Program-made: the position numbers and the translations under genes | Assembly (NCBI GenBank): GCA_027491075.1 | Contig: JAIXWX010000002.1 | Coordinates: forward strand, 159,905-223,904 | DNA from: Flavobacteriales bacterium | GTDB taxonomy: Bacteria; Bacteroidota; Bacteroidia; Flavobacteriales_D; Sanyastnellaceae | DNA length: 64,000 nt | Direction: 5' to 3' | Part shown: piece by piece, positions 21,901-27,378 of the stretch | How the letters are laid out: every line of letters begins with the position of its first letter | Numbering within the stretch: position 1 is the stretch's first letter | Notes under the pieces: model-generated | What the model was told of the DNA's origin: nothing | Seen by the model: the letters and a program-made list of their open reading frames with translations, nothing else | The model's database searches: none

Positions 21901-22922
21901 CTCTCTTCCCAGCAACAGGAACTTGGACCGCAATCAGTTTTGATCCAACCGGTACAATCACTGACGTGAATGATCCAGCTACTACCATTACTTCAATTCC
22001 ACTGAATGAACACCTATTCGTGTGGTGCATTGATAATGGTGTTTGTGCGAACACTGTATCATGTGACACCTTATCCATTTATGTAAACGACAGCACCATT
22101 GCTGCTGCCAATGCCGGAAATGACATCGTGTTCTGTGGTGCACCTGACTCGCTGATTATGCAAGCGAGCATTGCAGTAGGACTTGCTGAAGGATACTGGA
22201 ACTATGACGACGGAACATACATCTTCTCAGACTCCACGTTCCACGAGAGTATCGTTTATGGTTTCCAAGTTGGAGAAAATACATTTACATGGACCGTCGA
22301 TAACGGTGCCTGTGGAATTTCCTCGGACGAGGTGACTTTCTTAGTATACGACCCTGGACTTCCCGCAGCAGATGCAGGAGAAAGTCAAGCGATTTGTGAA
22401 AGCAAATTCCAACCGTTCAATCTAACCGCAATTGCTCCCGATCCTCCCGCTACTGCATATTGGGATATAATCAGCGGTCCAATACTCATTTCTGACACCT
22501 TGGCTGCGGATGCTCAAGTAATTTCACTTGGTCAAATTGAGGAACAATTAGTGGATGTGCCAAGCACACTGGTTTGGATAGTTGATAATGGTCTTTGTGG
22601 AATCACAACAGATACCGCGGTGTACATTCTTGAAGACTGTCTAACCGTAGAAGTTCCAGACGCCTTCTCTCCTAATGGAGACGGGGTGAACGATATCTTC
22701 TTCATTCCTAACTTAGAAAGTTATCCAAGACATTCATTAAAAATATTCAACCGTTGGGGAACACAGGTATTTGAAGCGGCCCCGTACCCTAACAACTGGG
22801 ACGGAACTTCTCAGCATCCTGCTACAATTGGCGAGGAATTACCTGTTTCCACCTATTACTATATCCTTGACCTAGGAAATGGTGAAGAAGCCTTCCACGG
22901 ATTTGTATATCTAAAACGATAA
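9966..22922 (+). CDS. giant T9SS-secreted repeat protein (IgGFc-binding-like N-terminus, about 41 tandem domains, type B sorting domain)
   Basis: A single uninterrupted frame of 4,318 residues. The signal peptide spans about residues 1-30 (ending VLRAQ). Residues about 30-465 resemble the IgGFc-binding-protein N-terminal domain (VHRVAGTENQSL, VTSNRPIVVTSGS, FFHAGWLTG). A cadherin/Ig-like domain follows to about 555 (YTAPFNFVGRDTVTFVVEN). From residue 560 to about 4,225 there are about 41 tandem copies of a roughly 89-residue domain with the pattern NAGPDQ..C ... G.W ... NPNSPTT.V..L..G.N.F.WTI.NGPC. The end (PDAFSPNGDGVNDIFF ... HGFVYLKR) is the gliding-motility-associated, type B T9SS sorting domain. 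The role is probably a surface-anchored filament or adhesin exported by T9SS. Known type B cargo such as flavobacterial SprB is encoded beside a PorP/SprF-like partner, exactly as seen here 4 bases downstream. The ligand is unknown. Confidence 0.93.
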   Translation: MKFNTSFSLKAIVAVLLMAASIPFNVLRAQFDTEFWMPPLWEVGVGSRNQPSNLFITTPFNFPVTVNIQTLDGTTFNFTGTVITGTPLIVPLSTTLGQTNIAGIANTNRGLRITSSAPIQAVHRVAGTENQSLVTLKGKNALGEDFRCGSQVRNLNANYGPLEVHFISVMATENNTQVQFQTPFTMNGNSGPLTNPHTITLQAGQSYLIRGNTPIEHVCGARVTSNRPIVVTSGSTHTRISGSGANAADAGIDQLVPVGLAGNEWVCIKGNNNNPWDYAIIVATQNNTNVFIDGSATPAATLNAGQFFDWTMTGSFGAPHYFRTDRPAFCYHVSGCSLDEEVDMSAMPEISCTGSRYIEFSKFNVTGLNEIMQILIPPTAESTLRINNVDYDLWPGIIVNTVPGLPGWRAATIPNANVPLDVILTSQGFFHAGWLTGNSATGAFGYLSGFNDAFEFQDPSAAQPIPTTIYNVATLCQGQSVDHCLRVFSCGANNFIDSFNGNEGNIVIAPPSAPHDTCFRYTAPFNFVGRDTVTFVVENEFGFEGSIDLVFTVVNPNTPINAGADQFICSGSSATLSAVNPDPLAVGYWTVAQGTGTLVNPNSPTTVVNNLSFGPNSFVWHQDYPSCGIQRVDLVQVFRFSGAPPTANAGPDANLCSGNSYTMQANAPGVAATGTWSITSGTATIQNINSNTSLVTNLAVGINTFVWNISNGPCPLGESQDVMVINVFNQNHPAANAGPDQEVCQGSFSFISVAGNNPIVPATGQWSVIAGSGTFANANSASTTITGLSIGTNTFRWTINNGPCGLLNDEVTIVVFSPSSPAANAGPDQTVCLPDNSATLAGNSPIAPATGTWSVIQGTGSFSNANSPSATVSGLSLGINRFRWTLNNGPCPGAITTDEVVITVFPVSQPSANAGPDQTFCFTSTPITATLSGNAPTAPGTGQWSLISGSGTIANPNSVTTTVTGLSLGQNVFQWTLNNGSCDAAVFDQMIITVFNGSLSTANAGADGVVCFPTTTYTFAATNPALPASGSWSQVSGPAGAVISTPSAANSQVTNLTTGTYVFRWTINNGPCGSAVFDEMTLSVFNAPSQVSNAGPDQFLCFTGIATVTTTMAANAATAPSTGIWTVVSGSATINNPTSPTTTVTNLPVGITILRWTINSGTCGSSNDLVALFVFSAGQSVANAGPDQSICSSQTTVNLSGSPIISPATGTWSQVSGPSTVSFGSVDAPNSTVTGFVPGVYTLQWTVNNGPCATPSILSDQIVITVFPVGQAPSNAGPDQSICNTTSSVNLNGNAPTFPATGQWTVVNGSGTFTNPTSPITSVTGMSVGTNCYRWTISNGPCGAPTFDEICITVFDNNQAIANAGPDQNICLPTNTAAFAGNTAVFPATGSWTLINGTGIIANNTVQNTSVNGLSLGVNTFRWTINNGSCGTITTDDVVITLFNNALAPPNAGPDASLCTPNSTYTMQGSSVSAPALGVWTLVSGTGTIGSPNSPTANISGLGIGANVFQWTTLNGPCPAGLNFDQMTIFVFDENQLNANAGPDQFLCSTGSPVNTTMAGSPVVFPGSGTWTIIQGSGNIISPNSPTTTITNLGIGENRFAWTVNNGPCANAVTSDIVSIFVFSGSQASANAGPDQNLCSTNPNTTLAANSVIFPGTGTWSVVQGTATFDNTSNPNSAVTGLATGTNILRWTINNGPCVPGITFDEVTIIVFDNNQPAAVAPSDFSTCSNAGPITLTGNAFAFPATGGWSLFSGTGTLANANTSITTVSGLGLGTNVFQYTINNGPCGAPTVDQVAITVFSADQPIANAGSDQSLCLPTNSAFLNGSPLISPATGTWTLVSGTGIISSPNSSSTTVTGLSIGQNIFRWTISNGPCSPATTLDEVTITIFNNLQAAANAGPDQSICEPVTSATLAGNAAPFPASGQWTWISGPTTPSIVSPSSSNTTVNGLGVGANVFRWTVLNGPCAPSSTTDDVTILIFDDNQPAANAGPDQFLCSPTFNTQFAANNAIFPATGTWALVSGSGTINNPNSPTSTVTGLSIGENVFRWTISNGPCIGAVTEDLVSIFVFDSAAPSANAGADQSICTPASSVTMTANAAIFPGVGTWTLVSGGGTIINPNSPTTAITNLSVGENVFRWTINNGNCGTSITEDLVSIFVFNEFSPVANAGSDQDLCTPITSTTLVASSPIFPASGFWSLISGTGTIISPNNPTTLVTDLSIGPNVFRWTSNNGPCATGITTDDVIITIFNGGASAPNAGLDQELCSPDFDTSLNADAAVFPGIGSWSVTSGTGTFTNINDPNSNVTGLSIGINVFRWSVNYSTCGSPFDEVSIIVYDSSQLPSNAGPDQELCTPNTSTNLQANSVIAPGIGTWTLIEGSGAISNPNDPNTLVTNLAVGENIFVWTIDNGPCLVAPFTTDSVTIWVFDELNPMANAGPDQELCTPTTSASLTGSSIIFPASGAWTIIQGSGTITEPTSPSTTITGLSVGETIVQWTVSNGPCANSITSDQISLFLFDQNQAPANAGPDQFICTPTTSTTLTGNAVTFPATGQWVLLSGTGTISNPNNPITTVSGLSIGANTFQWSINDGPCAVGFTSDVVTIFVYDENNPNANAGPDQEICTPNSAVNMAASTYTFPATGQWTIVSGFGNIINPNDPNTAITNLPVGTNVFQWTIDNGPCANGITSDIVEIHVFDQNAPLANAGADQEWCDPTSSTILNATAPAIPGIGSWSVLSGPPSIVIANVNDPNSEISGLEVGETVLLWTVYNGPCNNTNSFDQVSIFLFDDNQTVADAGDDQQICTPQTSTTVSANILIFPATGQWTLLSGGGVIENPSSPLTQINDLPVGVNTFCWTIDNGPCTPPTTTDCVTIEVFDSEQSDAFAGEDQELCLPTNETTLTGSAVVGASAGAWTLIQGSGDILAPNSAVATVTNLQQGENIFRWTVDNGSCGSTFDEVSIYLFDPNAPEANAGDDATYCTPTSTHAMNANTPASPGVGTWEIVSGPGFTGTGTIDNVNNPNANISGLVIGENRFSWTIYNGPCEPPTTDFISIFINDENQPAADAGSDQEICLPQTAVDMDANMAIFPAFGTWTLLEGDGNIISINDSTTSIIDLAVGENIFQWTIENGACNPPITSDLASIFVFDPDAPEADAGPDQSFCEPVSTTNLQALTPSTPGFGTWTLVGGNGTIDNINDPNTLITDLEVGENCFLWTVYNGPCEEPTEDLVCIYIFPEDQQPANAGPDQQLCTPNTETQMNANSVTFPAVGNWVLLSGQGDPINPSDPNTVVTNLGLGINEFMWVIDNGSCENPLSTDVVTISVFDNTLEDANAGADQAFCLPTNSTTVNGSNISAAATGLWYNIDGGGDIENPTSPTTAITNLPIGNNTFVWFVDNGPCGTSSDTVNIAIFNPDEVIAIAGNDASYCTPSDSHCMSASSPSEPAIGTWVLITGTGNINDIHDPNTCITGLTVGENIFMWCIDNGPCGLTCDVISIFVYNINTPNANAGEDIEICLPQDEVNMNASAAEFPAIGIWTLIGGEGYITDLNNPLGLMDSLELGVNTFVWTVNNGVCPNGITSDTVEVRVFDPGLLPPNAGPDQFICTPLNSVIMAGNEPAAPSFGYWNLINGSATIIDSLSGNTIVTDLAVGINEFVWTYYNSSCENSAPADTMRVLVYDQNQPPANAGPDQEWCFPTNSTVMSANPPIVPAVGQWTLISGSATFSDIFDPNAAVTNLAPGTNVFVWTIDNGPCPDAITTDTLEIRIFLPDAPVANAGEDLSLCTPVDCIEMQALEPTDPQTGTWSFISSVNGSGPISNGALNDLNDPNAELCALAVGVHTLEWSIYNGPCNNNTSDQVVISVYDNTAPAANAGEDIFLCAPESSTVLAANSAVFPGVGSWSIASAQGPNGPLNSGSFSNFNDPQAAISGLEIGIYTLVWTIDNGPCGMPTSDTLIIQINNPLSPNADAGPDQSFCLNFADATMNANVPLFPATGTWTAISFDPTGTITDVNDPATTITSIPLNEHLFVWCIDNGVCANTVSCDTLSIYVNDSTIAAANAGNDIVFCGAPDSLIMQASIAVGLAEGYWNYDDGTYIFSDSTFHESIVYGFQVGENTFTWTVDNGACGISSDEVTFLVYDPGLPAADAGESQAICESKFQPFNLTAIAPDPPATAYWDIISGPILISDTLAADAQVISLGQIEEQLVDVPSTLVWIVDNGLCGITTDTAVYILEDCLTVEVPDAFSPNGDGVNDIFFIPNLESYPRHSLKIFNRWGTQVFEAAPYPNNWDGTSQHPATIGEELPVSTYYYILDLGNGEEAFHGFVYLKR
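11643..22640 (+). repeat. array of about 41 tandem ~268-bp domain repeats inside the giant gene
   Basis: Counting NAGPDQ-type openings by eye gives 41 units averaging about 268 bp (89 residues). Each unit normally has two Cys, one shortly after NAGPDQ and one in NGPC, which could form an intradomain disulfide. The units are clearly homologous in protein but well diverged in DNA, so this is an old array rather than a recent slippage expansion. Unit 14 (15120-15383) has lost the NAGPDQ motif (AVAPSDFSTC). Early units use NPNSPTT; from about unit 25 on, NDPN and ADAG/AGDD/AGED forms and more Asp/Glu appear. The fold looks like an Ig/PKD-type beta-sandwich. Confidence 0.9.
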
Positions 22923-22926
22923 GCGC

Positions 22927-23856
22927 ATGCAGAAAATTAAATCACTAGTTATCATCTTCCTGTTGATCATCAGTCAGGCAATGCGCTTAGCTGCTCAGCA
23001 AGACCCCATGTTCTCCCAGTACATGTTCAATATTTTGAGCATCAATCCAGCGTATGCAGGAAGTGCGGACCGAATCAGTGCCGTAGGTATTTATCGCTCG
23101 CAATGGGTAAAATTCGATGGAGCTCCAATAACACAAACGGTTACTGTGCATAGTCCCTTGCGCAAAGAAAGCTTGAGCATTGGCGGAACCGTCATCAATG
23201 ATAAACATGGCCCAGTAAATCAGACAGCGATATTTGCAGACATCAGCTATCGCATATTCCTAGATAATTCTAAACTCGCTTTCGGACTGAAAACAGGATT
23301 GAATTTGTACAGTGCGAATCTTTTAGAGTTAAATCCATTCATGGATAATGACCAGGCCTTTGCCGCAAATTTGTCCGCAAAACCATTGCCCAACTTCGGA
23401 TTTGGAATGATGTGGTATAGCAAGAGATGGTATGTTGGTTTAAGTTCTCCCCGCCTTCTACAAAACAAAATCATTGAAGGAGACATTCCCGACTTCCGCA
23501 ACAATCGAGAGCGAATGCATACTTTCCTCATAGCAGGTTATGTGTGGGATTTGAATTACTACGTCAAATTCAAGCCAACTATTCTACTCAAAGCGGTAAA
23601 TGGTGCGCCTCCAGGCTTCGATGTAACAGCCAACTTTATGTTCTATGATCGCTTGTGGCTTGGCGCAATGTGGCGCTGGAATGATGCAGTGGGAGCACTG
23701 ATTCAATATGAAATCAATAACAAACTGAAGTTTGGTTATGCCTATGACTACATCACCAGCGATCTCGGAAGATATACCTCCGGTAGCCATGAATTAATGA
23801 TTGGACTTGACTTTGGCAAAGGAAGCAAAGGAGATGTATCACCACGTTTCTTCTAA
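22927..23856 (+). CDS. PorP/SprF-family type IX secretion outer-membrane protein
   Basis: A 309-residue protein with a signal peptide (to about residue 24, MRLAAQ) followed by the family hallmarks QDPMFSQYMFN and INPAYAGS, then repeated beta-strands typical of an outer-membrane barrel (LAFGLKTGLNLYSANL, FGFGMMWYSKRWYVGLS, LMIGLDFG). PorP/SprF proteins are needed for secretion or surface retention of particular T9SS cargo; SprF is required for SprB in Flavobacterium. The gene starts 4 bases after the giant gene stop and is followed at once by a PorE-like gene, so all three should be one operon. I infer that this is the dedicated partner of the giant protein's type B sorting domain. Confidence 0.93.
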   Translation: MQKIKSLVIIFLLIISQAMRLAAQQDPMFSQYMFNILSINPAYAGSADRISAVGIYRSQWVKFDGAPITQTVTVHSPLRKESLSIGGTVINDKHGPVNQTAIFADISYRIFLDNSKLAFGLKTGLNLYSANLLELNPFMDNDQAFAANLSAKPLPNFGFGMMWYSKRWYVGLSSPRLLQNKIIEGDIPDFRNNRERMHTFLIAGYVWDLNYYVKFKPTILLKAVNGAPPGFDVTANFMFYDRLWLGAMWRWNDAVGALIQYEINNKLKFGYAYDYITSDLGRYTSGSHELMIGLDFGKGSKGDVSPRFF

Positions 23857-23866
23857 AAAAATAACC

Positions 23867-26041
23867 ATGAGTATCCGCTATTCTCTTATTATATTATTAT
23901 TGGCTTTGTGCTGCTTTTCTCAAGAATCATATGCACAAAAAGCCAAATTAAAAGTCGCTCAGACGTATTACGATCAGTTTGACTTTAAAACGGCTATTGA
24001 AATATACCGCGACATTCTCAGCAATCCCAAATTCGAGAATGACACTACCACCCTACGTCTCGCAGCTGATTGTGAGTTTAAATTGGCCCAGTTTGCTCAA
24101 GCTGAAGCATTGTTAACAAGACTCAACGCTCTTCCAACGGCAAATACAGAAGACATGCACCGCTTAGCAGATGTGTATAAAATCCAAGGCAAGTACCTAG
24201 AAGCCGTTGATACCTACAGAAAGATTTTATTGAAAAACCCCAAAGATGAAATAGCCCTTGAATACAGTGAAACCCCAGATTTCGCAAATAAGCTTCGAAA
24301 GGACTCTACGATGTATGAATTAAAAAATTCAGAAATCAATTCTGCGTCTTGCGATTTTGCTCCCGGCTTCTTTGTAAATGGAAAACTCATCTTCTCTTCT
24401 TCAAGAGGACTGGGTGTGGGCGCAAGAAGAAACTACAATTGGAACGAACAACCATACCTCAATAACTACTTGGCAAGCATTGGTTCTGATAGTTCGCTTT
24501 CCAATGTGGTGGTGATGGGATCTGATATCAACTCCAGATATCACGAAGGAACTGTAACCTACTCACCTAGCGATAATCTTCTCTACTTCACAAGAAACAA
24601 TCTCCTGAATGGTAATGTGAAAAAATCAAAAGATGGCCGATTGTATCTAGGTATCTACTATGGAGAAACATCATCGGGAGGAAACGTCTCCGATTTGAAG
24701 CCGTTCCCCTTTAACAATAAAGAATATACACTTCAACATCCAACCCTTACTTCCTCAGGGAAAAAAATGTTCTTCTCGTCTAACAAACCAGGAGGCTTCG
24801 GTGGAATGGATCTTTACTTTTCCATAAAGGAAAATGATGCTTGGCAAGAACCTAAAAACATGGGTGAAAAAATCAACTCCCCAGGCGATGATGTCTTCCC
24901 TTTTATCATCAACGACTCCACCCTTTACTTCTCTTCCAATGGCCGTCTCGGACTTGGGGGATTGGATATATTCTATGTTCAGCTTAACGGAGATACCGTA
25001 GTACAAAATTTAGGATATCCAGCAAATTCAGCATACGATGATTTTGGACTGGTCTTCTTCCCAAATGAAATCACAGGTTACCTCGTAAGCAATCGTCCAG
25101 GAGGAAAAGGAGATGATGATATTTATGAGTTCCGAATCTCCCCTCCTGACTTCATCAATATCAAAGGCCGAGTGGTTGATGCGGCAACGCTAATACCTCT
25201 CAAGAATGCCCTGGTAACAATCACCAATCAAGATGGCTCCGTCGTACAAGCCTTGACCGACGACCAAGGTATCTATACCCTCACTGCTCCATATAAATCA
25301 TTTGTGAAAATCGAAGGAGAAAAAAAGGACTACGAAAATGGAAATGTGGAATTGGCCACGAACCCAAGATCCACAGATTATACTGCGTCTGACATTGTGC
25401 TCAAAAAAGTCTCTTTCCTCGCTACGGGTAAAGTCGTTTATGACGTAGATGGTTCGCCTGCTCCTGGAGCAATAGTGCGCTTGCGTGATAAGACGGGTAT
25501 GCAACTAGACTCTTGCTATGTCAAGGAAGATGGATCCTATAAACTAGCACTCGAAGACAACAAAGAATACATTCTAGAAGCTTATAAAAAAGATTATGTG
25601 CTGCTTACAAAAGACGTTTCAAGTAAGAGCAATGGCCAGCGCTTCGTCAATACAGACTTTAGACTGTTCAAACTAGAAAAAGGAACTGTAGTACGCTTAG
25701 ATAATATTTATTATGACTACGGAAAATCAGACATTAGATCCGATGCTGCGCAGGAACTTAACAAACTCGTTCGAATACTGCAAGATAATCCAACTATGAA
25801 AATCGAGTTGAGTTCGCATACGGATGCGCGAGGCGGAGATGCTTACAACTTAAAGCTCTCCGATGCCAGAGCTGCAAGCGCTGTAAAATATATTAATTCC
25901 CAAGGAATAGATGCTTCACGCCTTGTTGCAAAAGGATATGGAGAAACAAAGCTCCTAAATCGATGCGCAAACAATGTACAGTGTTCCGATGAAGAACACC
26001 AATTCAATAGAAGAACGGAGTTTAAGATTCTAGATATCTAA
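23867..26041 (+). CDS. PorE-like OmpA-family protein (TPR, beta-propeller, CRD, OmpA domains)
   Basis: A 724-residue exported protein. The ATG at 23867 is chosen because a signal peptide (ending SYAQ, about residue 24) follows it directly; an upstream start would overlap the SprF-like gene without a signal. In order: helical TPR-like repeats about 25-150 (TYYDQFDFKTAIEIYRDIL); a PD40/WD40-like propeller about 165-405 (KMFFSSNKPGGFGGMDLYF, STLYFSSNGRLGLGGLDIF); two carboxypeptidase-regulatory-like beta domains about 435-600 (IKGRVVDAATLIPLKNALV); and a C-terminal OmpA domain about 615-724 with peptidoglycan-binding residues in SSHTDARGG and LSDARA. This domain order matches PorE of the T9SS. 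It probably links the outer-membrane complex of the upstream genes to the cell wall. Its 3' end overlaps the convergent methyltransferase gene by 20 bases. Confidence 0.92.
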   Translation: MSIRYSLIILLLALCCFSQESYAQKAKLKVAQTYYDQFDFKTAIEIYRDILSNPKFENDTTTLRLAADCEFKLAQFAQAEALLTRLNALPTANTEDMHRLADVYKIQGKYLEAVDTYRKILLKNPKDEIALEYSETPDFANKLRKDSTMYELKNSEINSASCDFAPGFFVNGKLIFSSSRGLGVGARRNYNWNEQPYLNNYLASIGSDSSLSNVVVMGSDINSRYHEGTVTYSPSDNLLYFTRNNLLNGNVKKSKDGRLYLGIYYGETSSGGNVSDLKPFPFNNKEYTLQHPTLTSSGKKMFFSSNKPGGFGGMDLYFSIKENDAWQEPKNMGEKINSPGDDVFPFIINDSTLYFSSNGRLGLGGLDIFYVQLNGDTVVQNLGYPANSAYDDFGLVFFPNEITGYLVSNRPGGKGDDDIYEFRISPPDFINIKGRVVDAATLIPLKNALVTITNQDGSVVQALTDDQGIYTLTAPYKSFVKIEGEKKDYENGNVELATNPRSTDYTASDIVLKKVSFLATGKVVYDVDGSPAPGAIVRLRDKTGMQLDSCYVKEDGSYKLALEDNKEYILEAYKKDYVLLTKDVSSKSNGQRFVNTDFRLFKLEKGTVVRLDNIYYDYGKSDIRSDAAQELNKLVRILQDNPTMKIELSSHTDARGGDAYNLKLSDARAASAVKYINSQGIDASRLVAKGYGETKLLNRCANNVQCSDEEHQFNRRTEFKILDI

Positions 26042-27359
26042 TTCTCCAATCCTTCGGATAATAATTATTCTTCCGCTGGCCAATACATTTTATCCAGCCT
26101 AAAGGCAATCCTTTGTAGAAAATAGACACCCACCCTTGAGTGGGTGTCATAGCTTTGATATCTTCTCTTTTTAAAAAACGTAACGCATCGTCTGCATCCA
26201 GTTCCAGCGACATATAAGAACTAAACTTCCCCGCTAATAACCCACCATGACCGGGAATAAAATCCGACTTCTTCCACTCTCCCAGCTCCGTGCCAGACAT
26301 AGAAAAATAAAGGCTTTCAGAAAGATACTCAAACTCGTCGATCTTACACGGCACTTCAAAGAAGTGCCCCTCTTCTTGTATTACCAATTCACTTCGCACC
26401 GAATTAACATTCGGTACTTCTTCTAATCTAACTGCTTTAATTTTCTTTTTACCCTTTCCTTTGCCTCGACTACCAGCAGAAGACGTTTTTCTCAAAACAC
26501 AAACAAATAGACCCTCTCCTTTCGTTAAATGTGGATAAAAACGAAACGTTGAAACTCCATTATAAACTTCAAGTCGAATGCCTTCAAATGAGGGTATATC
26601 CAGAGTCATCTCCTCAAAGCCATTCTCCAAAAGCCAATCAATCGCACCCTCATTTTCTTCAGGCGCATATGTGCACGTGCTATAAACAAGATATCCACCA
26701 TCAGCAACACAATCCTTTACTTCCCGTAGTATATCTTTTTGTCTTTCCGAACATTGTAGCACGTTCTGAAAAGACCACTCCCTTATCGCATTGTCATCTT
26801 TTCTGAACATCCCTTCACCACTGCACGGGGCGTCGATCAATACCACATCGAAAAAATTCTTTACCCCTGAATAATCAGAAGCAGAGTTAGAGGTAACCAT
26901 CCAATTATCTCTACCCCATTTGGCCAGGTTCTCTCTCAATACGGAATTACGAAGCTTATTCACTTCATTCGCAACTAAAAATCCGTTTTCCCCAATTATT
27001 TCAGATAGCAAAATAGACTTTCCTCCCGGTGCCGCACACATATCCAAACATCGAATATTCGTTCGGTTTGATACTAACTTCTTCACAATGGCTCCAACAA
27101 ACATGGACGAACTTTCTTGAGGGTAATAGCCCCCTGCATGAAACAGAGGATCCGCGATAAAGGAAGGACGATGTTTCAAATAATATCCATTCTCCCACCA
27201 TGGAACGCTTTCTCCTAAAAATTCCAGCGGTAAAGAATGCTTTGGATTCAAGTGTAAACTATGCACTACTTCTTTAGAAATAGCATTAAGAAAAACCGAA
27301 GATTCATTCGGAAACTGTGATTCTATGCGCTGGATAAAATCCGAGGGAAGAATTTTCAT
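26022..27359 (-). CDS. RsmF/NOP2-type RNA (cytosine-C5) methyltransferase
   Basis: A 445-residue cytoplasmic enzyme of the NOL1/NOP2/Sun family, which uses S-adenosylmethionine to methylate C5 of cytosine in rRNA or tRNA. SAM-binding motif CLDMCAAPGGKS is at about residues 104-115; the catalytic Cys pair is present as C179 in DAPCSGEGM and C229 in STCTY. The C-terminal third (ELGEWKKSDFIPGHGGLLAG ... GLPLGWIK) resembles the RsmF-type PUA-like region, so 16S rRNA is the most likely target. It starts 19 bases after the AsmA gene stop, suggesting one transcript. Its 3' end overlaps the oppositely oriented PorE-like gene by 20 bases. Confidence 0.9.
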   Translation of the reverse strand: MKILPSDFIQRIESQFPNESSVFLNAISKEVVHSLHLNPKHSLPLEFLGESVPWWENGYYLKHRPSFIADPLFHAGGYYPQESSSMFVGAIVKKLVSNRTNIRCLDMCAAPGGKSILLSEIIGENGFLVANEVNKLRNSVLRENLAKWGRDNWMVTSNSASDYSGVKNFFDVVLIDAPCSGEGMFRKDDNAIREWSFQNVLQCSERQKDILREVKDCVADGGYLVYSTCTYAPEENEGAIDWLLENGFEEMTLDIPSFEGIRLEVYNGVSTFRFYPHLTKGEGLFVCVLRKTSSAGSRGKGKGKKKIKAVRLEEVPNVNSVRSELVIQEEGHFFEVPCKIDEFEYLSESLYFSMSGTELGEWKKSDFIPGHGGLLAGKFSSYMSLELDADDALRFLKREDIKAMTPTQGWVSIFYKGLPLGWIKCIGQRKNNYYPKDWRIRYLES

Positions 27360-27378
27360 CTAACAAATATGAAACGAA

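Noticed and set aside
11643-22640. Regularly spaced repeats considered as a CRISPR or satellite array
   Set aside because: The period is about 268 bp, the DNA units are diverged and the whole array is one open frame of protein domains.
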